A program made the position numbers and the translations under genes. Below the pieces are notes generated by a model. It was given only the letters and a program-made list of their open reading frames with translations. It searched no databases and was not told the DNA's origin. Positions 16,098-24,993 of a stretch of 64,000 bases of DNA are shown here, in pieces (the stretch's first letter is position 1; every line of letters begins with the position of its first letter). Where the stretch lies: the NCBI GenBank assembly GCA_965250105.1, contig OZ252290.1, forward strand, positions 3,162,001 through 3,226,000. Reading direction: 5' to 3'. Source of the DNA: JBCBSK01 sp965250105. Its GTDB lineage: Bacteria; Pseudomonadota; Alphaproteobacteria; Rhizobiales; Tepidamorphaceae.

Positions 16098-18035
16098 ATG
16101 AATGACCAGACACTCACAGAACGGGCAGTTCAAGCCAGCAAAGACAAAGATTGGGACACCGCAGTTGAACTTTGGCGCACCGTTAAAGATCAGGAGGTTG
16201 ACAACCCCAAAGCCAGTACATTTGTGTTTCTCACGCGCGCACTTCGGATGGTCGATCAAATCAATGAGGCTGAAGCGACTATTCATGAAGCCCTGCACTC
16301 TGGACAAGACCATGCCTCGTTATGGCGCGAAGCCGCTGTGAATTCCGCAAAGTTAAAGAAATGGGACGAAGCAGAACAAAGCTGGCGTAGATATTTTGAG
16401 CTCGTGAACGAGGATATGGGGCAAACCAGCTCCGTACACTATGACAGCTTTTCCGATGCCCTTAGGCGTCAAGGTAAATTTGATGAAGCTTCTGAAGTCA
16501 TTAAAAAGGGGAAAGATGCCTATCCCAATGATATCGGCTTATTGAATCGGCAGGAGCAAATTGAAGCGGAGAGAATTCTTGCCAGCAGAAGAGTTGCCAA
16601 GCCGAGTGTGACGCATGGATCAACCACCAGACCCAGCGTAGAAGAAATCTGCGAGTGTTTTTGGAAGGTCGAAAAAGAGTTGGATCTGATCAATTGGAAG
16701 ATCAACGGCGTGTCCATCTGGCCGCTCATACGAATGCATCTGTACGGTTTGCTGACCCAAGAATATGGTGTTTTTGACCCACCTCATCCGGTTCGCAGGC
16801 AGCAAAAATCCCAACCCTATCAGGATCCTTTAACGTCTTTGGTCATCGAGCAGGTCAACGCCAGGCTGAAAGGGCGCCGGAACATTTTTCAGTTCCAGAA
16901 CAGCGATTTGGAATCGCAGCTGAGTTGTAAAGATAGCGCAATACTAATGTCTAGCAGGAAGCTAGATGGTAGCGACCCCTATACAGAAGCTCTTCGTAAA
17001 GAGATAGGTAATTCCTGTATATTACTAGATCGTTCCGATGATATTGAAGTTAAGGCCGGATCAATAAATTTTGATTTGCTATCAAATATTTTTTATAAGA
17101 AATATCAAAGATCTGAGTGCAATTTAATTCTGTCTTCAGATAGGATATTTTGCCAAGAGATCAGAGACAAATTTATCCAAAATATTGGGTGCGACCTTCC
17201 TGATATTGTGAAAAGAGCCCAATCAGCTCTGGTGATTTTCTATGCTATCAGGCTTGGATTCGGTATTCTTTGGGAGATTTATCCTATTAGAAAATTTTAT
17301 CTTACAAATTCCTATGGTGTAATTATCAAAGCCGCCATGGTGGCTGCGCAGGAGCACGGCGCAAAGGTCATAGAATTGCAGCATGGCGTCATAACCCGGT
17401 TTCATCTTGGATACAGTTGGCCAGAGCAACCAACTGTCCCCTATTCACCCGACGAGCTTTGGTGCTTTGGAGACTATTGGTATAGGGAAGCCACTTCACT
17501 GGCCGGAAACGTAAAGGGCCGCACGATAGGCGCACCTTACGTAAAAAAACTCGCAAAACTGTCTGAGGTTAAGCGGGACCCCGATCTGGTGGTATTCTCC
17601 TCGCAAGGCGCCATCGGGCAACGCTTGTTTCAGATTGCCCTCACGGTTTCTGGCATGAGACCAGATAAGAAGTTCGTTTTTCGACTGCACCCAAGTGAAC
17701 TTCTCAAAGAGTATGAGAAAATGCTAAAGGCGTCGCGCCCCGCTCCAGAAAATCTCTCTTTGTCGCACAAAAATCCTGTCGTCTTTGAGCTGCTTGCACA
17801 AGCATCAGTACAGGTGGGCGTTTTCTCGACCACATTGCTGGAAGGTCTTACTCTGCAAACGCCCTCGATTGTGGTGAAACTTCCGGGATTTGAGTATATG
17901 GAGCCCGTTGTGAATCGGGGCGATTCCATAATTGTGCAAGATGCTAAAGAGTTGGCCGAACGTCTTGATGAAGCTCCTATTCCTCGTGATTCTGAGTACT
18001 ACTATTCTGAACCTGTAGAGAAACTGGTACTGTAA
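16098..18035 (+). CDS. TPR-repeat protein with C-terminal GT-B-like transferase domain
   Basis: The start is taken at ATG 16098 (645 residues). A TTG six codons upstream is in frame but less likely. Residues 1-165 are helical repeats of TPR type (paired Trp/Ala/Glu-rich helices with WRTV, SLWREAA and WRRYFE). From about 200 the protein changes to a GT-B-like fold, with LQHGV near 427 and FRLHPSE near 527, then a terminal STTLLEGLTL block resembling capsule and sialic-acid transferase-like proteins. It sits between the NeuA-PseG fusion and neuB, with its stop overlapping the neuB start by one base. A nonulosonate transferase role is inferred. Confidence 0.6.
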   Translation: MNDQTLTERAVQASKDKDWDTAVELWRTVKDQEVDNPKASTFVFLTRALRMVDQINEAEATIHEALHSGQDHASLWREAAVNSAKLKKWDEAEQSWRRYFELVNEDMGQTSSVHYDSFSDALRRQGKFDEASEVIKKGKDAYPNDIGLLNRQEQIEAERILASRRVAKPSVTHGSTTRPSVEEICECFWKVEKELDLINWKINGVSIWPLIRMHLYGLLTQEYGVFDPPHPVRRQQKSQPYQDPLTSLVIEQVNARLKGRRNIFQFQNSDLESQLSCKDSAILMSSRKLDGSDPYTEALRKEIGNSCILLDRSDDIEVKAGSINFDLLSNIFYKKYQRSECNLILSSDRIFCQEIRDKFIQNIGCDLPDIVKRAQSALVIFYAIRLGFGILWEIYPIRKFYLTNSYGVIIKAAMVAAQEHGAKVIELQHGVITRFHLGYSWPEQPTVPYSPDELWCFGDYWYREATSLAGNVKGRTIGAPYVKKLAKLSEVKRDPDLVVFSSQGAIGQRLFQIALTVSGMRPDKKFVFRLHPSELLKEYEKMLKASRPAPENLSLSHKNPVVFELLAQASVQVGVFSTTLLEGLTLQTPSIVVKLPGFEYMEPVVNRGDSIIVQDAKELAERLDEAPIPRDSEYYYSEPVEKLVL

Positions 18036-19108
18036 TGCGGAAATCCATAAAACCGTTCGAACTCAATGGCACACAGTTTGGATTTTTGGATCCTTACATT
18101 ATTGCTGAAATCGGCGTGAATCATGAAGGCGATCTGGATCGCGCCAAGCGCATGATTGAGGCAGCAGCCAGGGGGGGGGCGCAGGCTGCGAAATTTCAGA
18201 CGTTCAAAGCCGATCTTCTGGCGGCAAAACAATCAAGCCCGTCATACTGGGATCGATCCAAAGAACCCACGAGCAGTCAGCATGAACTGTTCTCGCGATG
18301 GGATAAGTTTGACGAAGCAGAGTATCGTGCCCTGGCCAGTACCTGCAATGAATGCGGCGTCGACTTCCTTTCCACTCCCTTTGATTTGAAAGCGGTTGAA
18401 TTGGTCAGTGAACTGGCGCCTGCGATAAAAATCGCGTCAGCCGACGTTACGAACATACCGTTATTGCGCAAAGTCGGTCTTCATAGAAAGCCCGTCATTA
18501 TGTCGACTGGTGCTTCCCGGTTGTTTGAGGTGGACAGCGCTATAGATGAGCTAATCGCGAGCGGTTGTGAAAATGTGACACTTCTGCACTGTGTTTTGAA
18601 TTATCCGACTCTACTGGAGAATGCTCAGCTCGCCATGATCAAACAATTACAGCGCGTTTTTGGCACTGAGCATGCCATCGGATACTCTGACCATGTGAAA
18701 CCAGACGATTGCGGTCGAATGCCAGCCTTGGAGATGGCGGCCCTATTTGGGTCGGTTGTGATCGAAAAGCATTTTACTGACGAGAAATCAGGAACGGGCA
18801 ACGATCACTATCACGCAATGGACGAGCATGATCTGAAAGCATTTGTTCACTGCATTGACCGGTTTCGCGAACTTCACGGAACATCAACAAAACAGCTAGA
18901 GCTTGAAAAAGCCGCCATAAACAATGCTAGACGCCGGATCCTTGCATCACAAGACATGCGGACAGGCCAGATAGTTGGAGCAGACAACGTTGTTGCGCTG
19001 AGATCCAATCAAGGCATCGAAGTTTCTCATTGGGATGAGGTGGTGGGCAGAGAGCTGTCGTTCGATGTCGGAAATGGCACACCTTTAGAATGGAAGCATC
19101 TCAAATGA
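18035..19108 (+). CDS. neuB: NeuB-family nonulosonic acid synthase
   Basis: The 357-residue product condenses phosphoenolpyruvate with an N-acetylated hexose to make a nine-carbon acid. The TIM barrel shows the family blocks AEIGVNHEGDLDRAK, KFQTFK, STPFD, IKIASAD and GYSDH. The metal-binding and catalytic His lies in VVIEKHFT. The C-terminal 65 residues form the SAF (antifreeze-like) domain that closes the active site. With a PseG-like domain upstream, the substrate is probably a 2,4-diacetamido sugar, so PseI or LegI would be the true name. The start overlaps the preceding stop and the end overlaps the next gene (ATGA). Confidence 0.88.
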   Translation: MRKSIKPFELNGTQFGFLDPYIIAEIGVNHEGDLDRAKRMIEAAARGGAQAAKFQTFKADLLAAKQSSPSYWDRSKEPTSSQHELFSRWDKFDEAEYRALASTCNECGVDFLSTPFDLKAVELVSELAPAIKIASADVTNIPLLRKVGLHRKPVIMSTGASRLFEVDSAIDELIASGCENVTLLHCVLNYPTLLENAQLAMIKQLQRVFGTEHAIGYSDHVKPDDCGRMPALEMAALFGSVVIEKHFTDEKSGTGNDHYHAMDEHDLKAFVHCIDRFRELHGTSTKQLELEKAAINNARRRILASQDMRTGQIVGADNVVALRSNQGIEVSHWDEVVGRELSFDVGNGTPLEWKHLK

Positions 19109-20121
19109 TCGTTACGCTTTGTGGCGCCTATCGAAATTCCGGCGACCACCTTATTGGCGATCGAGCACGGGCGTTGTTACGCAAGTTTGTGGATGATGAG
19201 ATTGTGGTGATTGACCGCAAATTTATCCGATCTGAGCACTACGACATATTTAACAACGCGCGCGCCGTACTGCTGACTGGCGGTCCGGCCTATCAAAAAG
19301 CCATATATCCGTCCGTATTTCCCATAGAGCGCGAGAGGGTGCGCAAGCCAATAATACCTTATGGCCTGGGTTGGACGTCTCCGCTAGGCACCGATCCCAA
19401 GGGATTTCGCTTTAGTCCAGGAGCAACTGATTTCATCAAGGGCATTCACAGCAATATATCAGCCTCCAGTTGTAGGGATCCAATAACGCTAGACGTGTTA
19501 AACAGTCACGGAATCGACAATGTCATCATGACCGGCTGCCCGGTATGGTATGACTTGAGTGCGCTCGATGTTGAGTATGAATTTAGCCATGACGTCAGAA
19601 CACTGGTTCTTAGCATGCCAGCAAGCATGCAGGTCGGCGTATTTGAACTGATGAATTGGCTGACCAAACGGTTCCCCAAGGCCAAACGCATTCTTAGCTA
19701 TCATCATGGAATGATACCGGCATACAATAAGGTCGGATTTCAGCGAGCACGCGCGTTTGCGCGATTTTCTGCTAGCGCACTAAAAAGGGGCTGGCGCCTG
19801 GCATCACTTGCCGGAAGTTTACCCAAGATGGAAAGCATCTATCAGCGGGCTGATCTCCATATCGGATACCGCGTCCATGCCCACCTTTTGTGTCTATCAC
19901 AGCGAAAGCCATCCATTTTGATCAACGAGGATATGCGCGGCGTGGGACAGTCTCGTGCACTTGGTACAACAGAACTAAACGTCACAGCAGAAAATAATCT
20001 CGATCAGATCAGGTCTATGGTTGAAACTCATTTCGACACTCGAGGATCTGAGACGGAAAAAAATATCAATATAATTAGAAAAACATTCCCCGCTATGAAG
20101 GAATTTCTTTTGAGAATATAG
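19105..20121 (+). CDS. Polysaccharide pyruvyl transferase family protein
   Basis: I start it at ATG 19105, which overlaps the neuB stop by four bases, rather than at the ATG five codons earlier. It has 338 residues. NSGDHLIGDRA (11-21) and LLTGGPAYQKA are the N-terminal family motifs. DLHIGYRVHAHLLCLSQRKP is the C-terminal Arg-x-His motif. It is the last gene of the nonulosonate operon, followed by an AT-rich hairpin (TCTAAT-TTTT-ATTAGA) about 5-25 bases after the stop. It could modify the nonulosonate or a neighbouring sugar. Confidence 0.72.
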   Translation: MIVTLCGAYRNSGDHLIGDRARALLRKFVDDEIVVIDRKFIRSEHYDIFNNARAVLLTGGPAYQKAIYPSVFPIERERVRKPIIPYGLGWTSPLGTDPKGFRFSPGATDFIKGIHSNISASSCRDPITLDVLNSHGIDNVIMTGCPVWYDLSALDVEYEFSHDVRTLVLSMPASMQVGVFELMNWLTKRFPKAKRILSYHHGMIPAYNKVGFQRARAFARFSASALKRGWRLASLAGSLPKMESIYQRADLHIGYRVHAHLLCLSQRKPSILINEDMRGVGQSRALGTTELNVTAENNLDQIRSMVETHFDTRGSETEKNINIIRKTFPAMKEFLLRI

Positions 20122-20390
20122 TATAATATCTAATTTTTATTAGAGCTTGCTATTTACTTTATATAAATATAATATTTTTGATTTGGTATATATTAGGCAT
20201 ATTTATAATCCGCGTGGATTAAGTAAAGTGTGAGCTGGTCATTGTCGGAATAAAAATCACATTAAGGCGCCTGCCGTTACGCTCACGTATAACTCTTCAA
20301 ATCATTTTTGATTGAAGCCTCGATATCTATCCTGCAATATTTTTTTGGCAATGCGCGAGTTCAAGCCTGTCTGAACAGCATTCAAGCTCA

Positions 20391-20547
20391 TGAATTGAGT
20401 CCCGCAAAGTAGTCCACCCTGATTGTCAGAATCTGGCTTAATTCACGCTCTTGAAGGAGATGAGAACGAGCCGGAAAACATATAAGCCCGAACAGATCAT
20501 CGGGATGCTGCGCGAAGCGGAGATTAAGCTTAGCCAAGGCCAGATTG
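20391..20547 (+). mobile_element. IS3-type left-end remnant with orfA start
   Basis: The sequence from TGAATTGAGTCCCGCAAAG on is nearly identical to that at 26336, so both are left ends of one IS type. The orfA reading MRTSRKTYKPEQIIGML starts at 20460 and is lost after about 29 codons. The two remnants lie in the same orientation on either side of the wbp operon. The 269 bases before it (20122-20390) are AT-rich and hold no gene I can see. Confidence 0.7.
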
Positions 20548-20941
20548 CTGCCGATAAAGCCTGCTCCGCGAATGATAAGCCAGTTTTCACACCTCCTGTC
20601 CCAACTATGTGTTGGCGCCATATACCGTGCCGTGGCCATCGCCCTGTCTTGGATAGATTTATGGCATTGCGTATCGCCATGGAAGCGCGGATTGAGAAAG
20701 CCTTGGAGTCCGGATGATCGCATCCCGGCAAGATCGAAACGCGTTCGCTGTCGCCCAAATCGTTACAATGGTTTGAATCCGGTTGCTAGACGCCAGCTTG
20801 GGTTGCCCGAACTTGATCTTGCATCATCAGCATACACGGAATACCACGGTCGCTCAGTAAACAATTGGCGGGAGAGGCGCCCGGTGCGCAGTGCGACCGC
20901 AGGCCGTTGAGCCTAAAATCTGTTCAGTGTGACGAGGGACC
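20548..20941. other. Gap after IS remnant, possible epimerase 5' scrap
   Basis: On the minus strand about 20595-20545 reads WLIIRGAGFIGSNLA after a good Shine-Dalgarno (AGGAGG). This looks like the start of an NAD-dependent sugar epimerase with one base missing. It is too short to be sure. The remaining bases up to the wbpA start hold no gene I can support, but probably contain the operon promoter. Confidence 0.3.
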
Positions 20942-22237
20942 ATGGGTATCGTTGGGAAACTGGATGACAGTACCGCTGTGGTGGGCATCTTTGGACTGGG
21001 TTATGTCGGGATCCCTCTTGCCCTTTCAATCTCTCGGGTTGGCTTGCGTGTTATTGGCTTTGATGTTCTGGCAAGCAGGACCGTTCAACTCAATTCGGGC
21101 CTTAGCCCTATAAAGCACATTTCCAATGCCGATATCGGATCAATGCGCAAGGCCGGATTTGAAGCCACCACCGACTTCACCCGTTCTGCGGAATGTGATG
21201 CATTGATCATTTGCGTGCCAACGCCGCTGGACAAAACGCGGGAACCCGATCTCAGCTTCGTAGTCGCGACCATGGAGTCCATCGCTCCGCATTTTCGTGC
21301 CAACCAGTTGCTGTCACTTGAGAGCACGACATGGCCGGGAACTACCAAAGAGGTTCTGCTGCCTTACATCGAAAAGGCGGGGTTCGCCGTTGGCAAAGAT
21401 TTTTATCTGGTCTATTCCCCCGAACGTGAGGATCCAGGGAATACGCAGTTCTCTACGCAAACCATTCCGAAGATCGTTGGTGGGCACACAGCCTCCTGTC
21501 TGGATGCTGGCAAGAAGCTTTATGGGTCCTTTATCGATACCGTCGTCAGCGTGAGCTCCACCGAGGCTGCGGAACTGGTCAAGCTGCTCGAGAATATTCA
21601 TCGATCGATTAACATCGGGCTCGTCAATGAAATGAAGGTAGTCGCGGATGTAATGGGACTTGATATTTTTGAGGTCATTGATGCGGCAAAGACCAAACCC
21701 TTTGGATTCACGGCTTACTATCCAGGGCCAGGTATTGGCGGGCACTGCATTCCGATTGATCCGTTCTATTTGACCTGGAAGGCGCGCGAGTACGGTCTGC
21801 ATACGAGGTTCATCGAGCTTGCCGGCGAAATCAATGCAGCCATGCCGCAATATGTTGTCGACAAGCTTGTTCGGGCACTCAATGACAATGGGAAAGTTCT
21901 GAAGGGCGCGAAGGTTCTCGCTCTGGGCATCGCATATAAGCGCGATGTCGACGACATGCGCGAGAGCCCGTCCGTATTCGTTATGGAGCTGTTGCGGGAA
22001 TGGGGTGCAGAAGTCGCGTACTCAGATCCCAACGTACCGGACTTTCCGCTGATGCGGGAGCACAGCTTTGATTTGTCGTCGGTTGAGCTGACCCCAGAAA
22101 AAATTGAAAGTTACGATGCTGTGGTTCTGCTGACCGATCACAACAGCTTCGACTATGAAATGATACGAAAGCACGCTCAAATTCTCGTCGATACGAGAGG
22201 CCGGTATCGAAACGACAAGGGCGTAATCCGGGCTTAA
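20942..22237 (+). CDS. wbpA: UDP-N-acetylglucosamine 6-dehydrogenase, WbpA-type
   Basis: This enzyme oxidises UDP-GlcNAc to UDP-GlcNAc uronate, the first step toward UDP-2,3-diacetamido-2,3-dideoxy-glucuronate. The 431 residues show the Rossmann motif FGLGYVGIPLA (about 17-27), the STTWPGTT and YSPERE blocks, and the catalytic Cys in GPGIGGHCIPIDPFYL. A third NAD-sugar domain ends with ALGIAYKRDVDDMRESP. The next genes encode WbpB, WbpD and WbpE, which favours WbpA over the ManNAc dehydrogenase WecC. The stop lies 11 bases before wbpB. Confidence 0.88.
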   Translation: MGIVGKLDDSTAVVGIFGLGYVGIPLALSISRVGLRVIGFDVLASRTVQLNSGLSPIKHISNADIGSMRKAGFEATTDFTRSAECDALIICVPTPLDKTREPDLSFVVATMESIAPHFRANQLLSLESTTWPGTTKEVLLPYIEKAGFAVGKDFYLVYSPEREDPGNTQFSTQTIPKIVGGHTASCLDAGKKLYGSFIDTVVSVSSTEAAELVKLLENIHRSINIGLVNEMKVVADVMGLDIFEVIDAAKTKPFGFTAYYPGPGIGGHCIPIDPFYLTWKAREYGLHTRFIELAGEINAAMPQYVVDKLVRALNDNGKVLKGAKVLALGIAYKRDVDDMRESPSVFVMELLREWGAEVAYSDPNVPDFPLMREHSFDLSSVELTPEKIESYDAVVLLTDHNSFDYEMIRKHAQILVDTRGRYRNDKGVIRA

Positions 22238-22248
22238 GGACCATAACA

Positions 22249-23199
22249 GTGACCACAAGCTACGCACTGATCGGCGCCGCGGGATACATCGCGCCTCGCC
22301 ATATGAAGGCGATGAAGGAAACCGGGGGCGTTCTCAAAGCGGCCTGCGATGTTAACGATAGCGTTGGGATCATGGATAGCCATTTCCCGGACGCCGCATT
22401 TTTCACCGAGTTTGAGCAATTCGATGCTCATATTCACAGTGAGCGCCAGGCCAACAGATCAATCGACTACACAGCGATTTGCTCTCCGAACTACCTTCAC
22501 AAATCCCATATCGGGTTTGCTCTGCGAGCTGGGTCAGAAGCCATTTGCGAAAAGCCTTTGGTGCTTCGTCCTGGTGATCTGGATGATCTTGCTGCTATCC
22601 AGGAAGAGACCGGGAAGGCGGTGAATTCGATCCTGCAGCTGCGTTTGCACCCATCAATCATCGCACTCAAGGAGCGGATCGCATCGGGTGATCAGAACAA
22701 GATTTATGATGTGGATCTAGGATATTTCACATCGCGTGGCGCCTGGTACCATGCGTCCTGGAAGGGGTTTCAACACAAGTCCGGGGGGATTGCGACGAAT
22801 ATCGGCGTGCATTTTTATGACATGCTGGCCTTTGTGTTCGGCCCGACAGAGTCCAACATTGTTCATCATCGCGCCGAAGACGCTGCTGCCGGTTATCTGG
22901 AGTTTAGGCAGGCTTGTGTCAGATGGATATTGTCCATCAATCGGGCGCATCTTCCCGCACATACGCCTGAAGGCCAGACGACGCATCGATCGATCACGGT
23001 TGAGGGCGAAGAAATCGAATTTTCCGGAGGCTTCACCGATCTGCATACGCTGAGCTATCAAGGTATTCTCAAAGGTGAGGGATTTGGGCTGGAGGAAGTC
23101 CGACCATCTATTGAGGTCGTCAATCACATTCGTCATGCACCCATTGAGCTCGGCAAAGGTGAACAACACCCAGATCTGAGCAAGGTTCTCGCCCGATGA
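22249..23199 (+). CDS. wbpB: WbpB-type UDP-GlcNAcA 3-dehydrogenase
   Basis: This is a GFO/IDH/MocA oxidoreductase of 316 residues that oxidises C3 of UDP-GlcNAc uronate so that WbpE can transaminate it. An N-terminal ALIGAAGYIAPRHMKA binds NAD, CEKPLVL (about 102) is the conserved EKP motif, and NIGVHFYDML holds the catalytic His. The start is GTG, as no ATG fits. The last four bases overlap the next start (ATGA), so the operon is translationally coupled. WbpB is known to recycle NADH with 2-oxoglutarate. Confidence 0.86.
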   Translation: MTTSYALIGAAGYIAPRHMKAMKETGGVLKAACDVNDSVGIMDSHFPDAAFFTEFEQFDAHIHSERQANRSIDYTAICSPNYLHKSHIGFALRAGSEAICEKPLVLRPGDLDDLAAIQEETGKAVNSILQLRLHPSIIALKERIASGDQNKIYDVDLGYFTSRGAWYHASWKGFQHKSGGIATNIGVHFYDMLAFVFGPTESNIVHHRAEDAAAGYLEFRQACVRWILSINRAHLPAHTPEGQTTHRSITVEGEEIEFSGGFTDLHTLSYQGILKGEGFGLEEVRPSIEVVNHIRHAPIELGKGEQHPDLSKVLAR

Positions 23200-23801
23200 T
23201 CGCAGATGATATCAGGATTGCCGATAGTGCCAAGATTGCCAAAGGGGCCTTTATTCATCCGACCGTGTGGATCGATGAGGGAGTATCTGTGGGAACGGAT
23301 ACAAAGGTTTGGCATTTCTCGCACCTTTTGAGACACAGCCAAATCGGCGAGCGTTGCGTGTTCGGCCAGAATGTTGCAGTTGGTCCGAAAGTGGTCGTTG
23401 GCGATGGATGCAAGCTGCAGAACAATGTGACGCTCTATGAGGGTGTTACACTTGAACAAGATGTGTTTTGCGGACCTTCTTGCGTGTTCACCAATGTTCT
23501 TACGCCGCGGGCCCATGTGGAGCGCAAGAATGAATTTGGGAACACGCTGGTCAAGCGTGGCGCAACAATAGGCGCGAATGCAACCGTCGTCTGTGGCCAC
23601 ACCTTGGGTGCCTATTGCATGATCGCGGCCGGAGCGGTGGTCACCAAGGATGTTCTTGATTACGCGCTGATCGCCGGTGTTCCGGGTGGACAGATTGGCT
23701 GGGTCAGCCGTTCAGGTGACCGGCTCAAGGATAATTTGATTTGTCCTCGAACAGATGAGCGTTACGAGCTTGTCGATGGCCAATTGATGTTATCCGTCTA
23801 A
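23196..23801 (+). CDS. wbpD: WbpD-type UDP-sugar N-acetyltransferase
   Basis: The 201-residue product is a left-handed beta-helix acetyltransferase, recognised by hexapeptide repeats from about residue 10 to 165 (KIAKGA, VSVGTDT, VAVGPK, VVVGDG, ATIGANA). It acetylates the 3-amino group of UDP-GlcNAc3N uronate with acetyl-CoA. Length and gene order match WbpD. It precedes wbpE by 14 bases, the reverse of the biochemical order but common in such operons. Confidence 0.86.
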   Translation: MIADDIRIADSAKIAKGAFIHPTVWIDEGVSVGTDTKVWHFSHLLRHSQIGERCVFGQNVAVGPKVVVGDGCKLQNNVTLYEGVTLEQDVFCGPSCVFTNVLTPRAHVERKNEFGNTLVKRGATIGANATVVCGHTLGAYCMIAAGAVVTKDVLDYALIAGVPGGQIGWVSRSGDRLKDNLICPRTDERYELVDGQLMLSV

Positions 23802-23815
23802 AACGAGTTTAAAAG

Positions 23816-24934
23816 ATGCAGTTTATTGATCTTGCCGCACAACAAGCGCGAATTCTGCCGCAGCTCAATGAGCGGATCCAGTCGGTTTTGTCCCATGGCA
23901 AGTATATTATGGGCCCGGAGATCGCCGAGCTGGAAGAAGAGCTGGCAATCTTTAGCGGCGCACGACATGTGATTACCTGCGGCAATGGTACTGATGCCCT
24001 GCAACTTGCGCTGATGGCTCTTGGCGTCGGGACCAATGATGCGGTCTTTGTTCCTTCGTTTACATTCGCATCGACCGCTGAAGTCGCGCCTCTGTTGGGC
24101 GCGGTACCGGTATTTGTCGATGTTGATCCCCGCACATTCAATCTCGATGTCGAAAGCCTGAAGCGGGCGGTTGTCAAGGCTCAGGAACTCGGGCTGGTTC
24201 CGAAGGTTGTTGTTCCGGTCGATCTGTTCGGCTTGCCTGCGCACTATGATGTGATCCGTGAGTTTGCCGATAGCGAAGGGCTGAAAATCATTGGTGACAG
24301 TGCGCAGGGCTTTGGAGCGACCTATAAGGGACAAAAGACGGGAACCCTGGGCGATATCACCACAGCTTCGTTTTTTCCTGCCAAACCGTTGGGTTGTTAT
24401 GGCGATGGCGGAGCAATGCTGACAGATGACGACGAGCTTGCCGCACTCCTCGACAGTCTTCGCGTGCATGGCAAGGGCCACGAGAAATACGACAATGTCC
24501 GGATTGGGGTGAATTCAAGGCTCGATACGCTACAGGCGGCTATTCTGCTTGAAAAGCTTGCGATCTATCCTGATGAGCTTGAGAAGAGAAATCGTGTTGC
24601 AGCGGCCTATACAGACCGATTGTCCGGTCTCGTCGAAACGCCGTTTATTCCCAATGAATGCCAATCGGTGTGGGCTCAATATACCATAAAGCTCAACAAT
24701 CGCACCCACCGCGATTCTGTTATGGCGTGCCTTACGGAACAGGGCATCCCCAGCATGGTGTATTATCCGTTACCGTTGCATCAGCAAACGGGCTATGTCA
24801 GCTACCCGACAGACCCGCAAGGGTGCGAAGTCGCGGCAGATGTGAGTTCTCGCGTCCTGTCGCTCCCGATGCATGCCTATCTGTCTGATGACGAAATCGG
24901 TACCATTGCAGAGGCAGTGAGAAACGCGATCTGA
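23816..24934 (+). CDS. wbpE: WbpE-type aminotransferase (DegT/DnrJ/EryC1)
   Basis: The 372-residue product is a PLP enzyme that aminates the 3-keto sugar made by WbpB. FIDLAAQQ at the start, the cofactor-binding GNGTDALQLAL, the Asp in IGDSAQGFGA and the PLP lysine in SFFPAKPLGCYGDGG (about residue 185) are all present. It is full length for the family. It lies inside the wbp operon and is followed 59 bases later by a glycosyltransferase. Confidence 0.88.
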   Translation: MQFIDLAAQQARILPQLNERIQSVLSHGKYIMGPEIAELEEELAIFSGARHVITCGNGTDALQLALMALGVGTNDAVFVPSFTFASTAEVAPLLGAVPVFVDVDPRTFNLDVESLKRAVVKAQELGLVPKVVVPVDLFGLPAHYDVIREFADSEGLKIIGDSAQGFGATYKGQKTGTLGDITTASFFPAKPLGCYGDGGAMLTDDDELAALLDSLRVHGKGHEKYDNVRIGVNSRLDTLQAAILLEKLAIYPDELEKRNRVAAAYTDRLSGLVETPFIPNECQSVWAQYTIKLNNRTHRDSVMACLTEQGIPSMVYYPLPLHQQTGYVSYPTDPQGCEVAADVSSRVLSLPMHAYLSDDEIGTIAEAVRNAI

Positions 24935-24993
24935 GCGAAGGGCTTGTAGCGGATTTTCACAATGCATAGGGATGGATTGATCGGCATAGCGCG

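Noticed and set aside
15739..16113. A 124-codon minus-strand frame in the gap before the TPR/GT-B gene
   Set aside because: No ribosome site, family or neighbour supports it. It may be decayed sequence, so it is listed only as a gap.
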